Source: Parenemella sanctibonifatiensis (GTDB lineage Bacteria; Actinomycetota; Actinomycetes; Propionibacteriales; Propionibacteriaceae). Taken from it: a stretch of DNA of 64,000 nucleotides. This document shows, in pieces, positions 1 to 7,517 of this stretch. The position numbers and the translations under genes are program-made. Positions within the stretch are counted from its first letter, which is position 1. Each line of letters starts with the position of its first letter. The stretch spans positions 434,001-498,000 of the forward strand of contig NZ_NMVJ01000006.1 of assembly GCF_002250565.1 (NCBI RefSeq), in the 5' to 3' direction. The notes under the pieces were generated by a model that made no database searches, was not told the DNA's origin, and saw only the letters and a list, made by a program, of their open reading frames with translations.

Positions 1-72
1 CCGCAGGTCTACTACGCAGTCCCGGCAGAGCTCGCCCAACGGCTCCAGCCGAAGATCGATCGGCTGCCCTGA
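1..72 (+). CDS. 3' end of an unidentified gene
   Basis: The window opens inside a reading frame that runs from base 1 to a TGA at 70-72. It encodes 23 residues ending in QPKIDRLP. The stretch is too short to assign a family. The next gene lies on the opposite strand and converges on it, with 22 bases between the two stops. Confidence 0.5.
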   Translation, partial: PQVYYAVPAELAQRLQPKIDRLP

Positions 73-94
73 CGCGGCCCTGGACGGTTGACCC

Positions 95-553
95 TCACGT
101 CAACGAGGCCGCCTGCTCCGCCAGATAAGGGCCATAGCCCGTCAGCACGGTGACAAGCTCGCTCGGACGCAGGGTGGCGAGAGCTTCTGCGTCGTCGCTG
201 TCCACGCGCACTGTTTCATAGCTGCCGCGCCAGGGCTCGCTGAACTCGTGGCCCGTCCGGGTGGTCGGATCGATGCTGTCGAGCCGAGCGAGGTAGAAGC
301 GCTGCACGCTGGGGTGGTCGCCAGCTGTGTAGGACACGTACACCACCTCGCCAACAGTGATCGACGCGCCGAGCTCCTCGGCACACTCACGCGCAACCGC
401 CTGTTGCGGTGTCTCGCCAGCCTCCTGGCCGCCGCCCGGTGTGGTGAGGTAGCTCGGCGATCCCGGGCGCCGCCGCCTGATCAACACGAGCCGACCGTCG
501 GCATCAAACAGCAGTGCCCTGCTGGACAGGCGCGGGCCAATCGCGGGTGGCAT
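95..553 (-). CDS. NUDIX hydrolase
   Basis: A 152-residue NUDIX pyrophosphohydrolase, expected to cleave a nucleoside diphosphate linked to another moiety; the substrate cannot be read from sequence. The NUDIX box is complete at about residues 41-63, with the GG...E...RE..EE.G pattern ending in RECAEELGA. Starting at 553 places a beta strand (SRALLFDADGRLVLIRR) directly before the box, as is usual. The ATG lies five bases after the stop of the upstream exonuclease gene, so the two are probably co-transcribed. A longer in-frame start at 637 would overlap the exonuclease gene and adds low-complexity residues, so it was not chosen. Confidence 0.85.
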   Translation of the reverse strand: MPPAIGPRLSSRALLFDADGRLVLIRRRRPGSPSYLTTPGGGQEAGETPQQAVARECAEELGASITVGEVVYVSYTAGDHPSVQRFYLARLDSIDPTTRTGHEFSEPWRGSYETVRVDSDDAEALATLRPSELVTVLTGYGPYLAEQAASLT

Positions 554-558
554 CGCTC

Positions 559-1503
559 TCAGCCCTGCGCCGCCAGCGCGGCGGCCAATCGCTGCGCCGA
601 TCCACCCAGACCGAGGCGTTCCACCAGCGCGTCCCACTCGGCACCCTCGGGTGCGGCCGGCAGGGCCAGCTCGTCCCAGTCCGGGTCGACGGGCAGGTCC
701 CGGCGTACGCGCACCACCTCGGGCGCGACGTCCAGATAGGACTGGGCGGCCGCCAGATGCGCGGCCTTGGCGCCACGGATCCGGCCGTCGGCGGCCGCGG
801 CGATGATCTCGTCGAGGGTGCCGTACTGCGCCAGCAGCCCGGCCGCACCCTTCTCGCCGATGCCACTGACACCCGGGATGCCGTCACTGGGATCGCCACG
901 CATCACGGCCAGGTCGACATACTGGGCGCCGATGACGCCGTACTTGGCGGCCAGCCACTCGTCGTCGACCCGTTCGTGCTTGGCGACGCCACGAGCCACG
1001 TAGAGGACCCGGATCTGGTCGGCGACGAGCTGGAAGAGGTCGCGGTCACCTGTCACCACGTCGACGCTGCCGCCGGCAGCAGCCCCACGGGTGGCCAGCG
1101 TGCCGATGACGTCATCGGCCTCGTGGTCGGGGGTGCCCAGCACCGGAATGCCGACCGCCGCCAACACCTCACGGATCCACGGCACCTGGTGCTCGAGACC
1201 GTTCGGGGTCGCCTCGGCGACGATCTCGCCGGGCACCTCGGTCACCTCGGCGACTCGGTGGGTCTTGTACGAGGGCAGCAGCGCCACCCGCCAGCTCGGG
1301 CGCCAGTTGTCGTCCCAGCAGCAGACCAGGTGGGTCGGGGCGTACTCGTCGACAAACCGGGCAATGAAGTCCAGCAGCCCGCGTACCGCGTTGACCTGCT
1401 GCCCGTCCGGGGTCCGCAACGAATCCGGCAGGCCGTAGAAGGCGCGGAAGTACAGTGACGCGGTGTCGAGCAGCATGAGACGCACGGCAGGAGCGTACGA
1501 CAT
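559..1503 (-). CDS. 5'-3' exonuclease (DNA polymerase I exonuclease-like)
   Basis: A 314-residue stand-alone 5'-3' exonuclease/flap nuclease resembling the N-terminal domain of DNA polymerase I. Metal-binding acidic residues are visible in LMLLDTASLYFR near the N-terminus, HEADDVIGTLA and VTGDRDLFQLV. The DNA-binding helix-3-turn-helix appears as GDPSDGIPGVSGIGEKGAAGLL. Such small proteins are common in actinobacteria in addition to full-length PolA and are thought to act on RNA primers or flaps. The ATG at 1503 has a short GGAG upstream; an internal ATG at 1476 is possible but would remove part of the first strand. The gene is divergent from the amidohydrolase and is followed by the NUDIX gene. 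Confidence 0.88.
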   Translation of the reverse strand: MSYAPAVRLMLLDTASLYFRAFYGLPDSLRTPDGQQVNAVRGLLDFIARFVDEYAPTHLVCCWDDNWRPSWRVALLPSYKTHRVAEVTEVPGEIVAEATPNGLEHQVPWIREVLAAVGIPVLGTPDHEADDVIGTLATRGAAAGGSVDVVTGDRDLFQLVADQIRVLYVARGVAKHERVDDEWLAAKYGVIGAQYVDLAVMRGDPSDGIPGVSGIGEKGAAGLLAQYGTLDEIIAAAADGRIRGAKAAHLAAAQSYLDVAPEVVRVRRDLPVDPDWDELALPAAPEGAEWDALVERLGLGGSAQRLAAALAAQG

Positions 1504-1558
1504 GGCTCCGGTCCCGGACCGGACGCGGGTGGCTGCCTCGGTCGGGCAGGATTGCCGG

Positions 1559-3151
1559 ATGCACACCGATCCGACACCCCAGATCCTCCACGGCGGCCAG
1601 GTCAGGTCCCAGCAGTATTCGGGCGCCACCGCGGTGGCGGTGCAGCACGGTCGGATCGTTGCCATCGGCACCGACGACGACGCCGCCAGCTGGTCCGGGA
1701 AGCGGATTGACCTCCGCGGCGCCTGGCTGACGCCGGCCTTCGTTGACGCCCACGTGCATGCCTGCACCGCCGGTGAGGCGATGACCAGTCTCGACCTGGC
1801 TGCGATGCCGTCGGCCGCGGTGCTGTTGGACATCATCGCGCGTACCGCTCAGCGTCACCCGGGTGTGCTGCTGACCGGGCAGGGGTGGGACGACAGCGCC
1901 TGGCCCGACGGTCGTCCCACCCGGGCTGCATTGGACCGGGCCGCGCCCGCAACAATGGTCCTGCTGGAACGCACCGACTGCCATTCGGCCGTGGTCTCGA
2001 CCGCGCTGGCCAAGCGGGTGCCGGGCCTGCGCGAGCTGGACGGCTGGCACGAGGACGGTTTCGTGTTGCGCGACGCCCACGATGCCTGCCGGCAGGTGCT
2101 GTCCTCGCTGTATTCGGCCTCTGAACGGTTGGGGCACGCGCGGACCGCACTGCGCACCGCACTGCAGTACGGCATCGGCACCGTGCACGAGTGCGGCACC
2201 CCACAGCTGGGACCGCTGGGAGACCTGGCGCTGGTCGGTCAGGCCGGCGAGGAGCTCGGTGTGGACGTCATCCGCTACTGGGGCGCCGACGCTGATGCCG
2301 ACAGCTTGTCCCTGGTGCATCAGCTGGGCCTGGCCGGACTCGCCGGTGACCTCGACATCGACGGCACCATGGGTTCGCGGACCGCATGGTTGCGGGAGCC
2401 GTACGCCGATGCCTCCCACCGTGGAACCCGCTACCGTGACCTGCCCGAGGCCGCCGCACACGTCATCGCCTGCACCCGGGCCGGCGTCCAGGCCGGCTTC
2501 CACTGCATCGGTGATGCCGGCATCGACATCGCGGTCGGTGCGATTCGAGCCGCCGTCGAAGCGTGCGGGATCGCGGCAGTGCGTGCCTGCCGGCACCGGT
2601 TGGAACATGTCGAGATGATCGACCTCGAGCTGGCCGCCGAACTTGCCGACTGGGGTGTGTATGCGGTGGTGCAGCCGCTGTTCGACCACGCCTGGGGGGC
2701 ACCGGGACGACTGTACGAACAGCGACTGGGGGAGCGCTACACCCAGATGAATCCATTCAGCGGGCTGGCCGATGCCGGGGTACGTTTGGCGCTCAGCTCC
2801 GATGCGCCGGTGACTCCGTTCTCGTCCTGGTCGATGGTGGCTGCCGCCGTCCACACTGCTGTGCCGGGACACGGGTTGAGTGTCGCGACGGCAGTCGATG
2901 CTGCGACCCGGCAGGGGTATCGTGCCGGCGGCGACGACGCCTCCGGTGTGATCGAGGTCGGTGCCCCGGCGACCCTGGCGGCCTGGGACCTGCCGGTACC
3001 AACCCCGTTGGACGCCGAGGGGTTGCCCCGGCTCGATCCGGATGATCCGCTGCCTGCCTGTGTCGCGACGATGGTCCGGGGGCGGCTGGCGTACACCCTT
3101 GATCCGTGGCTGGCAGGCGATGTCGGGCCGGGTGAGTTCGCCGCGCCGTGA
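1559..3151 (+). CDS. amidohydrolase family protein (YtcJ-like)
   Basis: A 530-residue metal-dependent amidohydrolase of the amidohydro_3/YtcJ type. Metal-binding motifs are visible: HVH in FVDAHVHACTAG near residue 64, HCIGDAG, RHRLEHVEM, and the catalytic aspartate in LSSDAPVTPF. The N-terminal small beta domain (VQHGRIVAIG) and C-terminal return strands (MVRGRLAYT) are both present, so the gene looks complete. The substrate is unknown. The ATG at 1559 is preceded by CAGGAT at 1547-1552 with a 6-nt gap and no Shine-Dalgarno sequence, so the transcript may be leaderless. A similar amidohydrolase often precedes the ppm synthase gene in actinobacteria, as here. Confidence 0.85.
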   Translation: MHTDPTPQILHGGQVRSQQYSGATAVAVQHGRIVAIGTDDDAASWSGKRIDLRGAWLTPAFVDAHVHACTAGEAMTSLDLAAMPSAAVLLDIIARTAQRHPGVLLTGQGWDDSAWPDGRPTRAALDRAAPATMVLLERTDCHSAVVSTALAKRVPGLRELDGWHEDGFVLRDAHDACRQVLSSLYSASERLGHARTALRTALQYGIGTVHECGTPQLGPLGDLALVGQAGEELGVDVIRYWGADADADSLSLVHQLGLAGLAGDLDIDGTMGSRTAWLREPYADASHRGTRYRDLPEAAAHVIACTRAGVQAGFHCIGDAGIDIAVGAIRAAVEACGIAAVRACRHRLEHVEMIDLELAAELADWGVYAVVQPLFDHAWGAPGRLYEQRLGERYTQMNPFSGLADAGVRLALSSDAPVTPFSSWSMVAAAVHTAVPGHGLSVATAVDAATRQGYRAGGDDASGVIEVGAPATLAAWDLPVPTPLDAEGLPRLDPDDPLPACVATMVRGRLAYTLDPWLAGDVGPGEFAAP

Positions 3152-3229
3152 CGACCTTCTGGTGTCGTCGGCTAGCCTTGTCCAGACCCCCGCCGTACTG
3201 TCGGCGACCATCGATCAGGAGGCCCCTCC

Positions 3230-4042
3230 ATGGCAGACCCCACGGGTACTGCGGACACCGAGAAAGTCTTGGTGATCATCCCCACGTACAACGAGTTGGA
3301 GAACATCGAGCCGATTGTCTCCCGCGTCCGCGCCGCAGTGCCCCAAGCCCATGTCCTCGTGGCCGATGACAACTCTCCCGACGGCACCGGTGAGCTGGCC
3401 GACAAGATGGCAGCCGAGGACGACCACGTCCACGTCAAGCACCGGCCCGGCAAGCAGGGCCTCGGCGCTGCTTATGTTGACGGATTCCACTGGGGTCTGG
3501 ACAACGGCTTCACCGTGTTGGTCGAGTGCGACGCCGACGGTTCGCACCAGCCCGAGCAGCTCCCGTTGCTGCTCGCCGCGCTGCGTCGGGCCGACATGGT
3601 CAAGGGTTCCCGCTGGGTCAAGGGCGGTTCGGTGGTCAACTGGCCCAAGTATCGCGAGTTCATCTCCCGCGGCGGCAGCCTGTGGACCCGGGTCTGGCTC
3701 GGCATCGACATCAAGGACCCAACCGGCGGCTACAACGCATTCAAGGCCGGCACCCTCGAAGCCATCGACATCGACGCGATCGCGTCGGCCGGTTACTGCT
3801 TCCAGGTCGACCTGACCTGGCGCACCATCCAGGCCGGCCTCAAGGTCGTGGAGGTGCCGATCGAGTTCATCGAGCGTGAGCGCGGCAACTCCAAGATGTC
3901 GAACAAGATCGTCGTGGAGGCCGCCTTCCGGGTGGCCGGCTGGGGCGCCAAGCACCGCTTCAACCAGGGCAAGGAGTTGGCCGGCAAGGCCGTCTCCGCG
4001 ATCGCCAACCGCCTCGGCGGGGGCCAGACCGCCCACGCCTGA
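3230..4042 (+). CDS. polyprenol monophosphomannose synthase
   Basis: A 270-residue GT-A glycosyltransferase of the DPM1/Ppm1 type, which transfers mannose from GDP-mannose to polyprenyl phosphate at the inner membrane face. The nucleotide-binding strand IIPTYNELENI is near the N-terminus, followed by VADDNSPDGTG and the metal-binding ECDADGSHQPEQL. The acceptor-side SRWVKGG and GGYNAFKAG motifs follow. There is no C-terminal membrane domain, so it is the soluble form. AGGAGG lies eight bases before the ATG, a strong ribosome site. fxsA starts seven bases downstream. The product would supply the lipid-linked mannose used by GT-C enzymes such as the GT87 protein at 42273. Confidence 0.93.
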   Translation: MADPTGTADTEKVLVIIPTYNELENIEPIVSRVRAAVPQAHVLVADDNSPDGTGELADKMAAEDDHVHVKHRPGKQGLGAAYVDGFHWGLDNGFTVLVECDADGSHQPEQLPLLLAALRRADMVKGSRWVKGGSVVNWPKYREFISRGGSLWTRVWLGIDIKDPTGGYNAFKAGTLEAIDIDAIASAGYCFQVDLTWRTIQAGLKVVEVPIEFIERERGNSKMSNKIVVEAAFRVAGWGAKHRFNQGKELAGKAVSAIANRLGGGQTAHA

Positions 4043-4049
4043 GTCGCTC

Positions 4050-4655
4050 ATGAGTTCATCGCTGCCCGGTCCCGAGGCTGCTCCGTCCGGGGCAGCCTCG
4101 GGTCGTCCGCGGACGGCAAGCTCGCGCCCCTCCGGTTTTGGCCTGGTGCCGATCCTGGTGTTCTTCCTGCCGGTGATCGAGCTGATCCTGCTGGTCTGGG
4201 GGACGGTCGAATTCGGCCTCTGGGTCGGGTTGTACGTGCTGGTTGCGGTCGTGCTCGGCATCACGATCGCGCGACTGGCCGGACATGGCGCCTTCGAGGA
4301 ACTACGGACCGCGATGGCCGAACGCCGCGAACCCCAGGGCGCCACGCTGTCGCGCAAGTCCTTGGCGGTGGTGGCCGGCATCCTGATCGCGATCCCGGGA
4401 CCGGTCACCGACGTGGCTGGACTGGTGATGCTGCTGCCCGGCGTACGCCCGTGGATCGGCCGGCAGTTCAGCCGATGGGCGCAGAAGAAGGCCGACGCCT
4501 CCGGCATGACGGGCGTGCGGATGCGTACGACTCAACGTCACACGGTAGTCGAGGGCAGCGTCGAGCCCGATGCCGAGACCGACCAGGGCACGCAGGAGGA
4601 CCGGGGCAGCGAAGACGGCGACCCGACGATCATCCGCGGCGAGGTCGAGGACTGA
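4050..4655 (+). CDS. fxsA: FxsA family membrane protein
   Basis: A 201-residue FxsA-type protein. After a Ser/Pro-rich N-terminal tail the membrane part begins near residue 30 (LVPILVFFLPVIELILLVW), continues with a second helix (LWVGLYVLVAVVLGITIA), and has the characteristic GILIAIPGPVTDVAGLVMLLPGVR segment. The C-terminus is long, acidic and hydrophilic. In E. coli FxsA relieves phage T7 exclusion; the role in actinobacteria is not established. The ATG is seven bases after the ppm stop, so the two form an operon, and a strong hairpin follows the gene. In Streptomyces and Mycobacterium relatives rbpA is usually close by, but it is absent here. Confidence 0.85.
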   Translation: MSSSLPGPEAAPSGAASGRPRTASSRPSGFGLVPILVFFLPVIELILLVWGTVEFGLWVGLYVLVAVVLGITIARLAGHGAFEELRTAMAERREPQGATLSRKSLAVVAGILIAIPGPVTDVAGLVMLLPGVRPWIGRQFSRWAQKKADASGMTGVRMRTTQRHTVVEGSVEPDAETDQGTQEDRGSEDGDPTIIRGEVED

Positions 4656-4670
4656 GTCGCAGGCGGACAC

Positions 4671-4708
4671 GCAACTGGCCGGGCCCCGTGGGGGACCCGG
4701 CCAGTTGC
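4671..4708. terminator. hairpin terminator after fxsA
   Basis: A 13-bp perfect inverted repeat (GCAACTGGCCGGG at 4671-4683 with its complement at 4696-4708) encloses a GC-rich 12-nt loop. It lies between the convergent fxsA and DUF7455 genes, so it could stop transcription from both sides. There is no T-run. Confidence 0.7.
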
Positions 4709-4739
4709 CATGTCGAGCGAGATCAGTTGCTCGCGTGAA

Positions 4740-4934
4740 TCAGTTGCTGAGTCGCGCGGTCTCGTCGTGAACGTCGATGGCGACCTGCTTGAGCTTGTCG
4801 CTGTGGGCGCGGGCGTGGTGGGCACAGAACATGAGTTCGCCGCCGGATTCGAGGCGTACGCGCATGTAGGCCTGTGCACCACAGCGATCGCAGCGGTCTG
4901 CGGCAGTGAGTTCTTCGACAACCTGAGTGGTCAC
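4740..4934 (-). CDS. DUF7455 small zinc-ribbon-like protein
   Basis: A 64-residue protein with CDRCGAQAYMRV near residues 15-26 and FCAHHARAH near residues 36-44, a Cys-X2-Cys...Cys-X2-His arrangement likely to bind zinc. This small family is found throughout actinobacteria, often beside the parE/second gyrB-type gene and sigA, as the neighbouring parE suggests. Its function is unknown. The start is GTG at 4934 with GAAGGGAAGG just upstream as ribosome site. It is divergent from parE, with a 312-base gap. Confidence 0.82.
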   Translation of the reverse strand: MTTQVVEELTAADRCDRCGAQAYMRVRLESGGELMFCAHHARAHSDKLKQVAIDVHDETARLSN

Positions 4935-5246
4935 GAGGCCTTCCCTTCTTTAGAGGCCCTGACGGGCCGCCCTTCCTTGATGGCCCATGGCGGGCTGACT
5001 TCCTTCATGCCCTGAGGTGGGCCGCCTGGTGCGGACCGGGAGGTCACACCGGGCTTCTGTCTGGTCAACGAACCCCCACCGGAGTTTGTTCCCGCGGCCT
5101 GAGCTCCCTGACCTGGTCCCCACCGTACTAGGGGAGTGGGGAAGTTCGGACTGATTTCACGGTGTGCCTCATTCCAATTCGATCACTGCCCTCGGGGCGG
5201 CATCGTCTTCCCGGAATCTGTCGGTGGGGTGGGCTAATCTCGCCGG
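4935..5246. other. intergenic region between DUF7455 gene and parE
   Basis: 312 bases without a convincing gene. The left end holds the ribosome site of the DUF7455 gene. The right end carries TAATCT at 5235-5240, six bases before the GTG of parE. Nothing else recognisable was seen. Confidence 0.5.
5235..5246 (+). promoter_or_regulatory. -10 element of parE (leaderless)
   Basis: TAATCT ends six bases before the GTG start codon and there is no Shine-Dalgarno sequence, so transcription probably begins at or next to the start codon. Confidence 0.55.
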
Positions 5247-7319
5247 GTGGCCAGCAAACAGAACCCTGAGGGACGTGACTACGAGGCTCGGCACCTGCTC
5301 GTGCTCGAGGGCCTGGAGGCGGTGCGGAAGCGACCCGCGATGTACATCGGGTCCACCGACACCAAGGGGCTGATGCACTGCCTGTGGGAGATCATCGACA
5401 ACTCTGTCGACGAGGCGCTCGCCGGCAGCGGCGACCAGATCTCGGTGACGCTGGGATCGGACGGCTCGATTGCGGTGGCCGACCATGGCGCTGGCATCCC
5501 GGTCGACACCGAACCGCGGACCGGTCTGACCGGTGTCGAGGTGGTCTTCACCAAGCTTCACGCCGGCGGCAAGTTCGGGGCCGGCTCCTACAACGCCACT
5601 GGCGGACTGCACGGCGTCGGAGCATCGGTGGTCAACGCGCTGGCCTCCCGGCTCGATGTCGAGGTGGACCGCGGCGGCAAGACCTGGGCGATGTCGTTCC
5701 GACGCGGCGTGCCGGGCACCTTTGACGGTGACGGACCAGATGCGGAGTTCACTCCCGGCAGCGGCCTGCGGACCGTCGGCAAGGTCAAACGGGGTGTCAC
5801 CGGCACCCGAGTCTGCTACTGGCCTGACCGCTCGATCTTCCTCAAGGACGCCGAGTTGGCGATCGAACCGCTGCTGGGCCGGCTGCGGCAGACCTCGTTC
5901 CTGGTGCCCGGGCTGACGCTGCGCATCGAGGACAACCGCACCGAGGAACGACTGGTCGAGGACTTCCGCCATGACGGGGGCATCTCGGAGTTCTGCGAGT
6001 TTCTCTCCGCCGGTGAACCGATCTGTGATGTCGTACGCCTGCAGGGCAGCGAGACCTTCACCGAGACGGTGCCGATGCTGGACGAGGCCGGGGCGATGAC
6101 CCCGACCGACGTCGAACGGACTCTGGAGGTCGACATCGCGGTGCGGTGGAACAACTCCTACGACACCGTCGAGCGGTCCTTCGTCAACATCATCGCCACT
6201 CCCAAGGGCGGCACCCACCTGCAGGGCTTCCAGCGGGGTCTCACCCGGGCGTTGACGAAGTCGATGGAAGGCACCCGGCTGATGAAGTCCGGTGAGGAGA
6301 TCCTCAAGGAGGATGCCCTGGAAGGCATCGCCGCGGTGGTGACCGTACGCCTGCCCGAACCGCAGTTCGAGGGTCAGACCAAGGAGGTGCTCGGCACGCC
6401 ACCGGCCACCCGGATCGTGGCCCGGATTGTCGAGCGGGAGCTGGGGGAGTTCCTGACCTCCACCAAGCCCGCGGTCCGCAGCCAGGCCCGGCTGGTGATG
6501 GAGAAGGTCATCGGCGCTTCCCGTGCCCGCGTCCATGCTCGGGCCCAGCGCGATGCGCAGCGCCGCAAGAATGCCCTGGAATCCTCCTCGTTGCCGCCGA
6601 AGCTGGCGGACTGTCGGGCCGCGGACGCGGAGCGTACCGAACTGTTCATCGTGGAGGGCGATTCGGCTCTCGGCACCGCCAAGCTGGCCCGGAGCTCGGA
6701 GTTTCAGGCCCTCTTCCCGATCCGGGGCAAGATCCTCAACGTGCAGAAGGCTTCCGCGGGCGACATGCTCAAGAACGTCGAGTGCGCCGCCATCATCCAG
6801 GTGGTCGGTGCGGGCGTGGGGAAGTCCTTCGACCTGGATGCGGCCCGTTACGGCCGGGTCATCTTCATGGCCGACGCCGACTCCGACGGTGCCCACATCC
6901 GCTGCCTGTTGGCGACGCTGTTCTTCCGATACATGCGGCCGATGGTGGAAGCCGGCCGGGTGTTCACCGCGGTGCCGCCACTGCACCGCTTCGAACTGAC
7001 CAACCCCCGCAAGGGCCAGGACAAATACCTCTACACCTACTCGGAGTCCGAATATCAGCGCACGCTGGCACAGCTGACCAAGCGCGGCCAGAAGTTCAAG
7101 GAGCCGCAGCGCTACAAGGGTCTGGGCGAGATGGATGCGGACCAGCTGAAGGAGACCACGATGGATCCGCGGCACCGCCAGCTGCGGCGGATCACCGTGG
7201 ACGACGCGGCCGCGGCGGAACAGACCTTCGAGATGCTGATGGGCAACGAGGTCGGCGCCCGCAAGGACTTCATCGTCGCCGGCGCGTACGCACTGGACAG
7301 CGAGCGCATCGACGCCTGA
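5247..7319 (+). CDS. parE: DNA topoisomerase IV subunit B (type IIA, GyrB/ParE family)
   Basis: A 690-residue type IIA topoisomerase ATPase subunit. The GHKL ATPase domain shows EIIDNSVDEALAG, DHGAGIPVD and GGLHGVGASVVNAL. The transducer carries the QTKEVLGTP switch-lysine region (around residue 380). The TOPRIM domain has IVEGDSALG and FMADADSDGAHI, and the C-terminus has QRYKGLGEMD. ParE rather than GyrB is inferred from the DUF7455 neighbour, the genomic partner at 14805 that lacks a canonical GyrA box, and the actinobacterial habit of having this second pair in addition to gyrBA. The GTG at 5247 has a promoter hexamer six bases upstream. Together with ParC it decatenates daughter chromosomes. 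Confidence 0.9.
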   Translation: MASKQNPEGRDYEARHLLVLEGLEAVRKRPAMYIGSTDTKGLMHCLWEIIDNSVDEALAGSGDQISVTLGSDGSIAVADHGAGIPVDTEPRTGLTGVEVVFTKLHAGGKFGAGSYNATGGLHGVGASVVNALASRLDVEVDRGGKTWAMSFRRGVPGTFDGDGPDAEFTPGSGLRTVGKVKRGVTGTRVCYWPDRSIFLKDAELAIEPLLGRLRQTSFLVPGLTLRIEDNRTEERLVEDFRHDGGISEFCEFLSAGEPICDVVRLQGSETFTETVPMLDEAGAMTPTDVERTLEVDIAVRWNNSYDTVERSFVNIIATPKGGTHLQGFQRGLTRALTKSMEGTRLMKSGEEILKEDALEGIAAVVTVRLPEPQFEGQTKEVLGTPPATRIVARIVERELGEFLTSTKPAVRSQARLVMEKVIGASRARVHARAQRDAQRRKNALESSSLPPKLADCRAADAERTELFIVEGDSALGTAKLARSSEFQALFPIRGKILNVQKASAGDMLKNVECAAIIQVVGAGVGKSFDLDAARYGRVIFMADADSDGAHIRCLLATLFFRYMRPMVEAGRVFTAVPPLHRFELTNPRKGQDKYLYTYSESEYQRTLAQLTKRGQKFKEPQRYKGLGEMDADQLKETTMDPRHRQLRRITVDDAAAAEQTFEMLMGNEVGARKDFIVAGAYALDSERIDA

Positions 7320-7517
7320 GAGCGTAAGGGGCTACGGTTTCGGGCCGTGGAAGAGGCTGGCAACACGTCCCGGATTCGGGTGCTACTGGTGAGGTGATCC
7401 TGGTTGTGGCAGACTCCCGGTCAGGACCGCAATCGTTTTCTGCGCCATTGATGGCGTGATGATCGTGGTCCTGGCCCGACTGCGCTGTCGGGTGCACCCC
7501 ACCCCGAAGGAACACCC

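Noticed and set aside
1169-3211. A 680-codon minus-strand frame
   Set aside because: Shadow of the amidohydrolase and part of the exonuclease gene; no family resemblance.
5169-7175. A 668-codon minus-strand frame
   Set aside because: Antisense to parE, which has all family motifs on the other strand.
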